Positions 1 to 12,837 of a stretch of 64,000 nt of DNA are shown here, one piece after another; positions within the stretch are counted from its first letter, which is position 1, and each line of letters starts with the position of its first letter. The DNA is from Abelmoschus esculentus (taxonomy: Eukaryota > Streptophyta > Magnoliopsida > Malvales > Malvaceae). The position numbers and the translations under genes are program-made. Below the pieces are notes generated by a model. The model was given only the letters and a program-made list of their open reading frames with translations, did not search any database and was not told the origin of the DNA. Where the stretch lies: NCBI GenBank assembly GCA_035048815.1, contig JAUCBN010000012.1:1312001-1376000 (forward strand), written 5' to 3'.

Positions 1-77
1 AACGAAACACATGCAGCAGATTCATACAATAGACATTATTGAGTCCATCCATTTCTGGCATCAAGCTAAATATCCCA

Positions 78-2250
78 CTAATCATCAGGATACGCCTCGA
101 TGATGGAAGTCAAGGCCGGAATGTTGATGATTTTGTAGCGACAGAAACCTCCTCGATCCAAGATTCTCTTCCATTCCACCTCCGTTCGTTCCTTTCCACC
201 GCTCGAATGTGCAATCATCAGGAGGTCGAAGACGAACCCCGTGTCATCAAACGGTCCGTTCCCGTCCGGTTTCACAACAACTTCAACGATGATCACTTTA
301 CCTTTCCCTCTTGGAATTGCATTCCGGCAATTCCTTAGTATTTTTATGCAATCTTCATCACCCCAGTCATGCAATATCCACTGAAAAAAAAACACAAGGC
401 AAAAACAACAGTGTCCAAACTCTTTTTCTTCTCCCGACTAGTACTTTCAAGTTTCATGGTGTGATACAGTGGCAGATCTATTTATTCTACAATACAGATA
501 CATATTTATCTTAAAATTTTTAAAACTATCGTATTATATTCACGTAAAATTTTAAAATTTTATACATATTTATCTTAAAAAATATTTTTAAAATCGTCAC
601 TGACGTGATACGATGTCAATAATATAATACTGTATGAAGTGGATGGTGATAGCCACAAACAACCAAATGATGTGTTAGATGCTTGAATAGGATTTGAAAT
701 CTAAAGAATGTGATTAGCTTTAACATTTTTTCTCTCTTAGTGGTGTTACTTGGACAAAGAGTAATAAATATTTTTAGTAATTGCTAAGGTTTACTCGGTT
801 TGGTTATGGAAGACGACTTTTAAAAAATAAGGACCCTACTGATGGGATTTGTTTGCTGTCCAATTATAGAGGGTGTAGGTGTAATGTTAAATCATGCGAA
901 TAGTTGCTTAGAAAAACGAGTCATATTAGGGATGAAAATTGGGGTGAAAATTATTCATCTCTTTGTCTTTTACGTTTTCGTTTTAAATTAAAAGTTTAAG
1001 GTTTAAAATTATAAGTTATAATTACGGTTTAAAAAATTAGAGATAAAATGTATTTTTTAGAACGTAGAGTTTAGGTTATTGAAAATAAAGGCTAGGTTAA
1101 AATTTTAAATTTTTTAGAAAATTTTTAAAAAATACATTGAAGAATGTACCATAAAAAGACAGATGATTTTTATCCTGAAAATTGTCTACTTTCTAATCAT
1201 GTCTTTGTTGATACTTTCATTTCAGATTAATATGTTTACAGTAGGTTTAAGGTTAAGAGTTGTAGTTACGGTTTAAAAAATTAAAGATATAATGTATTTT
1301 ATAGGTATAAGATTTAAAGTTTAAATATTAAAAATTAGAGTTACGATTTATGATTTAAAATTAAAAAAATAAAAATTAAAGACAAATAATTTCTAGAAAT
1401 ATTTATGTATGATCTTATTCTACTCTTATTATCAAGATCTAAGAGTAGTGAGCCTAACGTAAGAATAGTACCGTACCTTCATGATGACCGCATCGGCCTT
1501 CGGAATGGCCTGAAACATGTCGCCGCCAATATGGCAGACCCCATCGTATGGTGGCGCCGCCGAGACGACATGCTGCAAATCGAAGTTAACACCATTGATG
1601 TGCGGATATGCTTTGACAATCTCAGATATCAAGCTTCCCGTTCCACCACCAACGTCAACCAATGATCCAATCGAGCTCAACCCTTCTTTGTACCCCGACA
1701 AGATTGCTCTGGTGACGACCTTCGATGTGCATGCCATGCCATCGTTGAAAAGCAGGTTGAACTCGGGATTCTCCGATGCCAAATCCCATATCTCACGCCC
1801 ATGAGCTTTCTTGAAGGCGATGCCACCTTCTTGAACGCATTGGCTAAAGCAGTGCCAAGGAGCCATTAGCAACGGATGGTTCTCCATCAGTATCATGGGA
1901 GCCAGGGTTTGCTCCGAGTCATGCAGGAGCCATCTCGATGAGTGAGTCAGGTCGTACACGGGATCTCCACCGTCGGAAGGTTGGTGGACGGTGAAAATCT
2001 TTCGACGGACGAGCAATCTCATTATTCGAGCAAGGGTGGTGATGTCCGGAGAAGAAGTGCTGCCGCTACCCCCAACAATGCTTGAAGCTATTTGTGACAG
2101 AGTGACGGCACCACCGTGAGAATGTATTATGTCGGCTATCCTGAGCTCGACGGCAGACTTAAGCGCCATAGAATCGGCAAAGCTGAACATGAACCTCCAT
2201 ATCTCCGCTTGGCCTTGTAGCGTTGCTTCATCTAACTCCATTGTTGCCAT
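78..2250 (-). CDS. Plant class II (COMT-type) O-methyltransferase, two exons
   Basis: SAM-dependent methyltransferase of the COMT/flavonoid-resveratrol OMT family, probably cytosolic and acting on a phenolic hydroxyl. Exon 1 is 1477-2250 and exon 2 is 78-380, joined in phase 0 across a 1096-bp GT-AG intron, giving 358 residues, the usual family length. An N-terminal dimerisation region (residues about 10-110) precedes the SAM-binding glycine motif LVDVGGGTGSL (197-207). The catalytic histidine lies in WILHDWGDED (His262), right after the splice junction. The C-terminus ALTSIIEAYPDD is typical. The ATG at 2250 was chosen over an upstream in-frame ATG at 2325, because MATMELDE is a normal family start and a TATA-like run sits about 80 bp upstream. 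Family membership is clear; substrate is not readable from sequence. Confidence 0.9.
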
Positions 2251-2329
2251 TTGTCTCTCTCCTTTTTCCTGTGAACTCACTTTTATTGAAATAAGGAATA
2301 TATAATAAACCGGAGAGGAAGACAAGTCC

Positions 2330-2342
2330 TTTATATATATAT
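2330..2342 (-). promoter_or_regulatory. TATA-like element of the O-methyltransferase gene
   Basis: Read on the minus strand, an alternating TATATATAAA run lies about 80 bp upstream of the chosen ATG at 2250. Position and sequence fit a plant TATA box; no transcript start is available to confirm it. Confidence 0.5.
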
Positions 2343-2610
2343 TGACAAATGAGATTTTATTATCTAAAACCGTGATATAAAAAAAAATCTATATCAATAA
2401 ATCCTAAATAAATAAACCTTTAAAGAGGTTTAAAATTAGTTAATTCTCAATTCTCAACTATACAAGTATTATTATATCCAATTCTATTGTATTATGAGAT
2501 TTTTCATTTCACATTTAATTTTATAAGAATAAATAAGTCAGTTTCTAACATCAAACCCTTTTCATGCAATCTATTATTTCGTTCTTACTACAAGAGATAG
2601 TTGAAGATGT

Positions 2611-3010
2611 TCAAACCAATCTCACAATCGTAGCACATACGGATTTTCTTTTGTCATTTGTTTGGATCCATTCGAAAAGATCACTCAAACATCCAAAAGA
2701 TAAAGGTAATTCGTAGCCTTGCATAACCATCGTCCAAAAATTCTTTGAATACACACATTCACCAAACAAATGGTTCCGAATCTCACAATTGATGCCACAG
2801 AACAAACACCATAGGTCTCCATGATATCCCCATCGCACCATTTGACTCATTGTCGATAATTTATCCCAAATAACTAACCATGAAACGAAAGAATAACGGG
2901 AGATAGATGGGCCTCCCAAACGATCATGTACCAGGGTACCTTAGGTTGTTTATGCCGTATGTAGAATTTTCCAAACCATCGTAGCTTTGTACCCTCCTTG
3001 GATGCTTCCT
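2611..3010 (-). pseudogene. Reverse-transcriptase zinc-binding (zf-RVT) domain fragment
   Basis: A minus-strand reading frame of about 100 residues (2611-2919) has the plant zf-RVT pattern: RYSFVSWLVIWDKLST, then WCLFCGINCEIRNHLFGEC and a following FWTMVM. This domain usually ends non-LTR (LINE-type) retrotransposon polyproteins. Upstream, 2920-3010 continues the resemblance but contains stops, and no reverse transcriptase core is recognisable nearby. I read it as a decayed 3' remnant of a LINE rather than an active gene. Confidence 0.6.
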
Positions 3011-3439
3011 ATCATAAGCAAGATCCTTTTTTAAGCCTAGTAACTTTTTTTCTGCCCAGCTGTGATGTTGTTTTATTGAAGTATTTTACATCGATTTTTT
3101 TTTAACAAATATACATATACTCAAGCAACCCACAAACATTTATTTGTAATTAATTTCAAATTATATATTGAGATTCATTTTTCTATTAAATGAGGGGATT
3201 TTATCTAAATATTACTCTCGAAATTCCCCACCACCACAAAAATGTCAAAAATCAGATATTTTCACAAATTATTATTATTACGATAAAATGGGAATCAATG
3301 AGAGTACAATTCGATTTTATTATTATTATTATTAAAAATATTAATGACGGTAGGCCTATGTTCTGACTTAAGTGTAAAATACTGTTTAAAGTTAGGTTAA
3401 ATTTTCTTCGGGTTCAAATATTTTAAAATTTTAAATTTT

Positions 3440-3620
3440 AAATTTTAATTTTAATTTTTTATATCTTACGCCTTAAAAAATTATCTTTTCCCTAACTTCT
3501 TAAAACTTAATTACAACCCTTAACCATGAACCCAAAATTCTAAATTCTAAACCCTAAACCCATTAATTTTAAGTAAGACATCAATAAAGACACGATTAAG
3601 AACATATAATTTACACCTAA
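3440..3620 (-). repeat. AT-rich dispersed repeat, inverted copy
   Basis: Reverse-complemented, this stretch resembles 6108-6320 and 9520-9755: a GGTGTAAAT start, a CGTGTCT.TATTG block, then degenerate telomere-like AGGTTTAAGG runs. It looks like an old dispersed repeat family, perhaps LTR fragments. Boundaries are soft. Confidence 0.4.
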
Positions 3621-4162
3621 ATATCTGATCCGATTTTATTTTCACTATAGATAGTATTATATTTATAAAAATAAAAAAAATAAAAATCATATTAAAAAAA
3701 AACTCGATTATTATATTTTAGTAAATTTGTCATTAAATAAACATCAGTAATAAAATCAAACAATATCAAGGAAAGGAGACGTGTATAATAGTTTACACAA
3801 ATTTATGTATAAAAATTTTTTCTCTTATTTTTAAAAGTTATAACTTATACATAATATATATATATATATAAATTAAATATCGTATACAAACTAAAATTTA
3901 TATAAATTATATCTATATAAAAATTAAATTTGTGGTCTTAAAATTTTCCAAATATATTTTATATTCAGACCAAAACTTTTTACGAAGCATGAGTCTTTTA
4001 ACCCAAATAATTAAAGGAACGATTGTTGTTCCTACAGATCACAGGTTTAACTAAAGTGATTGAGCAATTTTATAAATATTTTTTATTACATAAAATTTCT
4101 AATTTTTAAAATCATAAATATATTTTAACATTAAAATTTAATTTGGTTTTATTTTTTATCCG

Positions 4163-4800
4163 ATTAAGCCTTTGAACTTGGTTTATTGATCCAATTAAAA
4201 ATATGGCTTCGGTTTCTCCGCTCGAGTCCAATTAAGCCTTTGAACTTGGAACGGATATTTGGGCCGGGGTAAGAAAGGGAAGGAAAGGGACAAGCATTGT
4301 TCTTAAGCGTGATATGCATCCAACGAACACAAATAAGAGTATATTTATGTTCATTCGTTTAGTTTTATCCGAACACAAATATAAACGAACATAAATTTTT
4401 TTTGTTCGTGTTCTCATTAAAGAACGTAGTTTGTTCGTGTTCGTTCGTGTTCATTCATTAATATTACAAACGAACATAAACGAATACAAACAAACATATA
4501 TAACGTGTTAAAATTTAATATTTGGGTTAATTTGATTAATTCAGTTAATTAATCGATTTTAACTCGAATTAATCAATAATTGAAATTTTAAAAAAAATCT
4601 TAATCATTAGCCGATACCTATAATTATCTAATAGATTAACCAACTTTTATTTTAATTTAACTGAACCATGAACATCCTTAAACATATATGAAAAAATTTA
4701 AATAAACATAAACGAACAAACATAAATGAACATAACGAACGAATTACTGAATATTTACGAACATAAATGAACGAACAATTTTTTTTTTCCGTTCATTTAA
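4163..4800. repeat. Repeat cluster with duplicated 19-mer and AACGAACATAAA motifs
   Basis: ATTAAGCCTTTGAACTTGG occurs at 4163-4181 and again at 4231-4249. From about 4300 to 4800 the sequence is filled with variants of AACGAACATAAA and its complement TTTATGTTCGTT, on both strands, so the region can fold on itself. No coding sequence is seen. This looks like a decayed non-autonomous transposon with internal minisatellite growth. Confidence 0.45.
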
Positions 4801-5149
4801 TTAAACGAAAATTATATTAATCTCCGAAATATTTAATTTTAGACAGAGACTAAGTTTGACATCCACATAAGTCAACCTTTAAAACATTTCGTTTAACATC
4901 CACATACTTCGGTTTAAATCGGTTGATATCCATCCACATTGCAACACTGTCCTAAATCAAAGGGACCAAACCCCCTACCTCCTCCTCCTTATCTTCTCCC
5001 CCATGGTTCATCCTCGAACCAGAAAAAGGAGACGAAACATCCTCCTTACCGTATCGAATTTCTTCTTCTTCGCGTTCGTGACACTCGTCACGAACGGACG
5101 AACATAAATCGACAGATTGACTAATCATTAAGATAGTCAACCGCAAAAC

Positions 5150-5851
5150 ATGGGCAGCCAATATCCACCAAATCACATGCATGAATATCCGCCGCAACTT
5201 TACTACGGCCAACCGCTACCGGCGGGTTACTATCAATCTCACTCCAGAAACAAAGGCCTGAGTCCGGGATCCAACGGTTGCCTACGTTGTATATGCTGCT
5301 GCTATAACTGTCTTTTGTTTGTAATTATCGCATCTTTCGCGATATCCATTTTCTTTATCATATATTACCAACCCGAAAGACCTATCTACGAACTCAGGGA
5401 TTTTGCAGTGAAGCGTTTCAATATCAATGGTTCAAACATCGAAACCGAGATCGACGTTACCGTCCTAGCGTACAACACCAACAGCAAAATCGAGCTGAGT
5501 TACGGCGAGGGCAACTCCATTGATGTCGAGTATTCGGGAACACACCTTTGTTCGGGTTCGTTTCCACCGTTCGAACAACCAACGAAGAACACTACGGTGG
5601 TGAACGTATTGTTGAAAGGGGAGAATGAGGTGAACCATAGTTTCCTGGATTCACTGGAGAGAGACCAGAAGCTGGGACGAATCCCATTAGAAATAGATAT
5701 AGAAGTGCCTGTAAAATTTACTCATGCAGGAATCAAGTGGAGGAAGATGGATGCTAAGATGAAGTGCACTGTAATCATTGACAGTTTGAATTCAGACCAT
5801 GAAACCAAGGTTTTTTATAAGGTCTGTGGGGTTAAGCTTGAATTGAGTTAA
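5150..5851 (+). CDS. NDR1/HIN1-like (NHL) LEA_2-domain membrane protein
   Basis: A single-exon gene of 233 residues. A Pro/Tyr-rich cytosolic N-terminus (1-40) leads to a Cys-rich juxtamembrane stretch CLRCICCCYNC (44-54). One transmembrane segment follows (about 55-73), then an extracytosolic LEA_2 domain (about 95-215). This is the NHL layout: single-pass plasma-membrane proteins tied to pathogen response and membrane-wall contact. Family knowledge suggests palmitoylation of the cysteines and N-glycosylation; NGS and NTT sequons are visible. The ATG at 5150 opens the frame after stops and begins a normal NHL N-terminus. The closest subfamily cannot be set without a tree. Confidence 0.9.
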   Translation: MGSQYPPNHMHEYPPQLYYGQPLPAGYYQSHSRNKGLSPGSNGCLRCICCCYNCLLFVIIASFAISIFFIIYYQPERPIYELRDFAVKRFNINGSNIETEIDVTVLAYNTNSKIELSYGEGNSIDVEYSGTHLCSGSFPPFEQPTKNTTVVNVLLKGENEVNHSFLDSLERDQKLGRIPLEIDIEVPVKFTHAGIKWRKMDAKMKCTVIIDSLNSDHETKVFYKVCGVKLELS

Positions 5852-6107
5852 GAGTTTGATTCGTTTAACGTTAATTTTCAGTTCCCATATGCAGATGATG
5901 CAGGGCAGATGTATTTTATAGTCTGTCGTGTAGTTGGTTATTAATTTTATTTGTAATATGAATTTAACACACCAATTCAACTTCTTGCAATCTGAATTTA
6001 ACTAAATTAGTATTTATAATAAAATAATGATAAATATAATAATTGTACGAAAAAAATACTAAAATTTTACACGAAAAACTCTTGAAAAAGCCACAATGAT
6101 AGTATTA

Positions 6108-6320
6108 GGGGTAAATCGTCTACTCCTAATGAGTTAAGGTTTAAGGTTTCAGATTTAGAGTTAGGGGTTGTGATTAATGTTTAGGGAATTAGGTGTATAA
6201 TGATTTTTTAAGACATGATTTATGATATAAAAATTAATATTAGGGTTTAAAATTTAATTTTTTATAATTTTTAACGAGAGATATAGAAAGAGATACGATC
6301 AAAAGACATAAAATTTTTAC
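6108..6320 (+). repeat. AT-rich dispersed repeat (same family as 9520-9755)
   Basis: It begins with GGGGTAAATCGTCTACTCCT, close to GGTGTAAATCGTCTACCTCT at 9520, and continues with GTTAAGGTTTAAGGTT-type runs. No TIR or TSD is clear. It has the look of an old repeat containing degenerate telomere-like motifs. Confidence 0.4.
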
Positions 6321-6803
6321 TCGATAGCACTCTTGTATATTAACAATGACATTTCCTCTTGTTAGGGTTTTCATAATTTAATTGGTATTATAAAATATTG
6401 GTCATGTCTAAAGGTAGTGTTTCACATGCTATAGAAAAGACGTAATTATTAAATTGCTTTTTAATTAAAAATATAATATCAAAATGATTCTTGATTAGTT
6501 CTCATAAACACCATTTTAAAAGTAAATTATACTATAATATCTTCCAACATGATGAAAATGTCTTTAGAAGCATTTCCCAATGTCTCAAAACAAGTATGAA
6601 CTCAAGTAAAAGAGACATGGATGCTGTTTCCTTGTAAAAGCTCTATTGATATTTTTGAATCATAAGACGTGAAAAGAGTCCTATAATTCGGACCACGCTG
6701 GTGCATGTTTTCGTCTCTTAAAGATTCTTGGTGCCGAAAGAACATTAGATATTTTAAGACACATTCATGAAAACATGTGTGTCCAGATAAGAAAATATAT
6801 GTT

Positions 6804-6831
6804 CTGTTGCCTGTTGCCTGTTGCCTGTTGC
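6804..6831 (+). repeat. Heptamer microsatellite (CTGTTGC)x4
   Basis: Four perfect head-to-tail copies of CTGTTGC, standing out from AT-rich surroundings. It lies in a 68-codon open frame that I do not consider a gene. Confidence 0.9.
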
Positions 6832-6970
6832 TGCCTCATTGCTTGTTCGGTATCAAAGGGACAAAAGGATGTTCCCTGATTTGTCGCTCTCTGTCCCCCA
6901 TATGTACCTCAACTCGATTGCATCAAGATCTTTGTTCCGGTCTCTTACGATTGATTAATCTACGTGTAAG

Positions 6971-7147
6971 TAGGGGTGTTTAAAAATACCGACTCAATTG
7001 ATCCGAACCGATTATTCGAACATAAATAATTAGATATTTATCCGGAAAAATTATTAGGTTCAGGACAGATATCGGAAAATTCGAATCGAGATATGGGCGT
7101 TTTTTTAATTATCCGAACTTTCGGGTACATGGATTTAAACACCCTTA
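6971..7147. mobile_element. 177-bp hAT-type MITE with 8-bp target duplication
   Basis: The left end TAGGGGTGTTTAAA matches the reverse complement of the right end (TAAGGGTGTTTAAA). The flanks are CGTGTAAG (6963-6970) and TGTGTAAG (7148-7155), an 8-bp target duplication with one mismatch. Eight-bp TSDs and TAGGG-type termini are hAT hallmarks. There is no coding capacity, so it is non-autonomous. Confidence 0.8.
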
Positions 7148-7155
7148 TGTGTAAG

Positions 7156-9519
7156 TATCATTCACATAAAAAAAATCAGAAATTTTTTTAAAAATTTTAT
7201 CTAAATATTTATTATTATCATCAAAATTTTACATCGATGATTATTTTATTTTAAATTTTATATCAACTATCGTGTCTTCTTATTTATCGAGGGTTAGCTT
7301 TTACCTCAATGATCAGGTATAAATATATATTTAAATGTCGTTTATTTTTTTGTTAATCGATTCGACGAGTTATAATACTTTAAATACTACTCTTCTATCG
7401 GTAGTTGACATGGTGAGATGACATGGTCCTTGCTCATGTGTATATGAGGACCTCGGCCCACCATTTCATACTGCGGAAATCGTTAAACTAAACTAACCAT
7501 TGGGGTTTTCAAATATTTATGTGTGATTTATGAAAGTAAGATCAAGATTTTTTATTTGTCGACAAAAAAATAACAAGTGTCATGTTCTTGTTTGTATAAT
7601 AAGATCAAGATTGTTTATTTGTCGAGAAAAGATATATTAGAATTTATGTATTTTATTTGAGAATTTATTTGAAAAAAAAAATAATATTGATATTATTATT
7701 TTTTTTATATTTGCTTTATTATATCATATTTTTCTTTGTTTTTTTAGTTTTAATAGGAATGGCATTTCTTTTATGATACATTTTTATGGATTTGATATTT
7801 GTTTTATTTTTTTGTCAATTATTCGATTATTCCTTTTATTTTATATTTTTAATATTGGATTTGAAGATAAAATATTCGATCAAAATAACATTTTTTTTAA
7901 TTTTATTGATCTCTCTTGTTTTAGACCATTGGGTTGAATCTGAATACACACCCATAATCATCGTTTATTATTTTCGATTGAATTGGGATAATAATTGTTT
8001 TGTCAACATGCCTTAAGTGATATATTTTTTTATGCTCATGCTGATGATTTTATCCTCCCTCGTCGATTATTAGTGTTGTTAGTATCTATGTTTGTTCGAG
8101 TATTTGAATGAATATTTAACCATTTTTGTATAATTATTATATGATTTTAAGTGATTAATTTTTTATTTTAAAGGTTATAAGAAGATATTCATATTACATA
8201 TTTAATTTTTGTTTATAATTACAGATCATAATTTTAAATTTTTTCTTCTTTTTAATAAAACTAATGTTATAAAAAAATATAAATGCAATCATAGTTATAA
8301 TACAACATTAATACTTAATCGGAAAACGGAAACAATTTGCTCATTAAAATTTACGTAGGTCTGTTTAATAAAAACTTTTATCAATATATTAAAATTGGTT
8401 TTATCGATTAATAATTTTTATTTTCTATAAAAATCAAAATATTGAAATATACTCAATTAAAAATAACATTAATTAGGAACTAATATCAGGATTTTTATTT
8501 TACCCCAATCGGCTGCATACCAGGATTCATGAACCTATCCCAAGGAGAGTAGTTATCATGTAATAAAGAAAATGCTGGTAATTCAAACTTGACACTGTTT
8601 CCTTGTAGTGTTCTTACAAAAGATCAGTGTTCTTAAATTTTTTATGTTTTTTTTTTATTAAAATTTGAATTTTACTCTTTAAAAATTTATAAGTTCGGCA
8701 CTTTAGAATTTTATATATTTACCCCTGACATAAAATTTTTCGTCCGTTCTTATACTTAAAGAGAATCGAATAGCATGAATCTTTAAAATAGAAATTCTTT
8801 ACAATTTTTTTTTTTATATATTTACGCTTAAGTATTAAAAAAATTATATAATTTAAGATTTCAGATTAAAATTTAAAATATATTTTTTAAATTCTAAAAT
8901 ATAAAGTTAAAGTAAAGAGATTTATTTTCAGATATTTTGTATTGCCCTCGATCATTGAAGATGATAGCGATAGAGCCTATGCTCCATTCATAGTGTTATA
9001 TATATATATATTGATAAAATACCTTTTTATCATTATAGTAACTATAATTATAATTATTTATTAAGCATATTTGAAAAAATATTATGTTGAATATTTAAAT
9101 TAATGATTGAAATATATTCGGGTTCATATTAAAATGAATATAGTTTAAACTAATTTAAAGTTATCGGATAATAACTTTTCCTCCCATTATTGATATATAT
9201 AATGTTGTATAATATTTCTCAAAAAAAATCTATAATTAAATTCCTAAAAGGCTACTTGTTTTTATCAATTAAACACGCAACGCAATAAAATTGAACCCAA
9301 CTCTAGGAATAGGCTATATTAATTCAATATTAAAATAAATACTTTTTATTAAATTTAAATATATATGGGTTAGGATCTATTTATATTATATAAAATTTAA
9401 TTAATTTTACACTAAATTATGATTATTAAATAACTGAAATTAAAAATAAATAGTTTTTAAGGAGGAAAATAGAAGAGTTTGCATGGACCATCGATTAGTG
9501 TCTTAAAGGTATTATACAT
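7156..9519. other. AT-rich intergenic DNA without recognisable genes
   Basis: Low-complexity A/T tracts and short chance frames, including a hydrophobic 76-codon frame at 7786-8016 with no family signature. Nothing supportable is seen. Confidence 0.6.
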
Positions 9520-9755
9520 GGTGTAAATCGTCTACCTCTTAACCGTGTCTCTATTGGTATCTCTGTTTTAAATTAGAGATTTAAGGTTTAAGGTTAGAGT
9601 TTATGAATTAAGGGTAGAGTGTACTTTTAAAGTGTAAAGTTTATGGTTTAGGATATAGAAAATGAGGGTTAAAGTTTAAAATTTAATTTTTTAAAATATT
9701 TTAGTAAAAGGCGTAATAATTTTTCGTTAAGGAGAGAAGATTTCTACTCATTATA
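9520..9755 (+). repeat. AT-rich dispersed repeat with telomere-like runs
   Basis: Shares its first 20 or so bases and its AGATTTAAGGTTTAAGG body with 6108-6320 and, inverted, with 3440-3620. The ends are unclear. Confidence 0.4.
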
Positions 9756-10814
9756 TAATGTAACAACAAGCAATTTGGTATCACACGAGCATATCTTAAG
9801 TTTAATATATTATATATGTAAAAAATCTCTACCAAAAAATCCACTTATTAAAACTAGATATATAATATGGGTTCGGTCCGAATTAATCAAGTGAATCCTT
9901 AAAACCGGGAAAAGAAGTATTATATAACGTATATCTACATACAATTTCGACTATGTTACGTGTATATAAAGGATTGATCGACTTGAGGCAAGGAAAAATC
10001 ATGATGTGTAAGGAGATGATTGGATGTGATCCGATTTGCACCGACTTTTCAAAGACACCCTTAATTTCCCAAGACTTTTCTGACGACAAATATGGATCCA
10101 CTCTCTTCATTATCTTCTCCTTCCCACCGAAAGTGAAACCCTAACATGTATGGTGTCTGCACATTTTAATACATCAACACACCATGTAATGTTATTTCTA
10201 GTCTTCATTTATCTCCAAAAACATTCATATTTGAATATAAACATATACTCCTATAAATATAAATGTCTGGCAGAAAAAAATCTTACAAAACTTAAATGTC
10301 CGAACCCTTTTCTGGTACTGGTTTTCAAACGCCAGTTACTCTGATAAATACTTCTCAACCTCCTATCCATATAGGTCTTTCTTTTCTACAAGAAAGTTTT
10401 GAATGAAAAAGGTGGACGTCGTCCAGCTTACTCACTCGACAATTACAAGACCTAAAGGTATCTTGTCGTGGAACAGCATCTGATAGTGTGTGAAAAATGC
10501 CAGAGATTTTGGTATTCACTGCATGTAAAAGAACAGACGTGAAAAATGCATGAGTTAAAGAGTCAGTCAGTGGGAGAAGTTGATTAGGGTTTTTGATTAT
10601 AGGGGTGGGTTTTGAATATACGCAAGAGTCGATAAATTATATTATGGGTTATTTTTTTATATTATTTATGTAATCAATCAATTAAGTATATTTATTTTAT
10701 TAATTTTTTAAGTTTACTTGATAAAAATTATTTTTAAATTTAATTTACGATAAATATTAATGAAGATTTATTTAATTAAAGGATAAAAAATATTTAATAA
10801 TATATACATTTGAT

Positions 10815-10863
10815 TGAATGGTCTCAATGACATGACGAGAATATCCCATGATATAATTTCTCG
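10815..10863 (+). mobile_element. Right-end remnant of a MITE related to 48024-48222
   Basis: The last 20 bases (CCCATGATATAATTTCTC plus flank) equal the right terminus of the MITE at 48024-48222, and the preceding GGTCTCAATGACATGA resembles its subterminal GGTCCATGGATGACGTGA. No left end is visible, so this is a truncated copy. Confidence 0.55.
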
Positions 10864-12837
10864 TAAGAGTGACGGCACAATCCATAAAGTTGTCAAGAAA
10901 AGATGGTCCCAAAACATATCAAGTTAAATGTTTATATATAAAAAATAAGATGTTAAATCTAAATTAGTGATAAAACACAAAAGAAAACAAAATAATGTTA
11001 TATTTCATAAATTTTCATAAATTTTAAATTTCGTTAGACTCAATTTTATTAAAAGAGAATTTATTTATATTATAAAAATATATATTTTAAATTTGATAAA
11101 GATAATAAATTAAAATAGTTAAAAATTAAATTTAATTTTTTTAATAAACATAAAAATATTATATTCTCAAAATAAATATTAAAATTCGAACTCATATTAA
11201 AATAAATATAATATAAATATTTTTAACTACTATACTATCTTATGGAAACTTCTTAAACCTAATTAGAAAGAAAAGATTACCTCAATAGCACCCAATAACT
11301 ATCAAGAAACATCCTTAAGTAAAAGATCACTATTTTCGTCTTCTTAAATCATCCAATTGCAGAAGCAACCCATACCTACCTTGCTGAACCAAACCAGCTC
11401 TGAGTAGGGGGGGAACTAAATTTTTTTATAAAAAATTTAAATGTATATTTTAAAATTATTTTAGATTGATAGAAACTAAATATAATTTTTTAAATAAATT
11501 ATATTTTTTTAAATTTTTTACTCTGTAGTATACAAAGACAACAATTTACGAAAACCAAACCTTAAAAATTTTTATATTCCGCTCAGGGGAAGTTCAAAAA
11601 CTTGGGGGTTGTATAGTTTATTAAAATGTGACCCTTAAAAATAATTATCTATAACCTCACTGGTTTTAAAAATATAACTTTTAAAAGTAATTGTCCATTT
11701 TAAGGTCTCATGTGCAGTTGTTTGCATTGTGTTTGCCTAAAACCTCATTATATCTATAGAAACAATAGTAATAAAAATAATCAATAAGATTCTATAATCA
11801 ATTCTCATATTTAGAACATAATTATAATTTATCTTTTTCGAGAGTAATTTTAAAATTTTTATAACAAATTTTAAGATTAATATTAATTAATGAATGTAAT
11901 TTATCAAATTTTTGGATTTTTTAAGATCTTATATAGTCGCTCTTATTGCGTTGTCCAAAATCTCACTGAATCCATCACCGGCTCCTAAGTGATCGGACTT
12001 CGTCTAGGTTGTCCATTTCTAACACAACTTGACAAAACCCTAATTTCAACCCATTATTATATTTTATTACGATTTAATTTTATTAATTCCAAAACAAACA
12101 AATATTTAAAAAGAATAATTGAACCGAAAAAATTGACGGTCCAATCAGTCGTACCATTAATGTATCTTCATTATTAAACGAGTCCTTAATGGCTTCTCCC
12201 TCTAGATAGCCATTTTTAGTTACTTTGTGGTTAAGTCTTTATTATGTTAAGTTATGGATATAAAATTTGGAAAATATCTTAATTTAGTTATGGATATGGA
12301 AGAAACACGATTTTCATACATGTACAAAAATGGTCGATTTTGATGTAATGAATGGAGATAGGTCAATTAAAATTTTAAAGGTAAAACACTTATAAATGTT
12401 GGTATTATGACTTATGAGTAATTTAGATAATTGTTAGTTCTTTTACCTAAAAAGTGATATTTTTTATATTTTAAATTTTATACAATTGTTATATGCATTT
12501 AAAAATATTTAATTTAATTTTTTATTTTTAAAATTATATACATCGTTTTTATTGTGCCTATCTAGAATCTCACTGTTTATCGGTTATTGACTAATGATTA
12601 TTACAACATTTTGTCTTTAAGGGAGAGCTCTTGGGTGTTCTTAAGGTGGTCGGAAGTTGGCCGATGTCCGTGTCGAGCTCCGTGGGAGGAGAAATAAACC
12701 TGTCATCATCGACATGAAAGTGGCCAATGTGTTGGGTTTATGCCTCGGTAGAGGACTAAAGTTTTGCTAATGTAATTAACCAAGCAAAGGCCGAGTCTAT
12801 ACACAAATATTACTTATTTATATGTAATTTTATACTA

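Noticed and set aside
3535..3560. CCCTAAACCC-like telomeric repeat
   Set aside because: Only one or two degenerate units inside an AT-rich dispersed repeat; not a telomere or interstitial telomeric array.
7786..8016. Hydrophobic 76-codon frame
   Set aside because: Composition is what T-rich DNA gives by chance; no start context, homologue or neighbour supports it.
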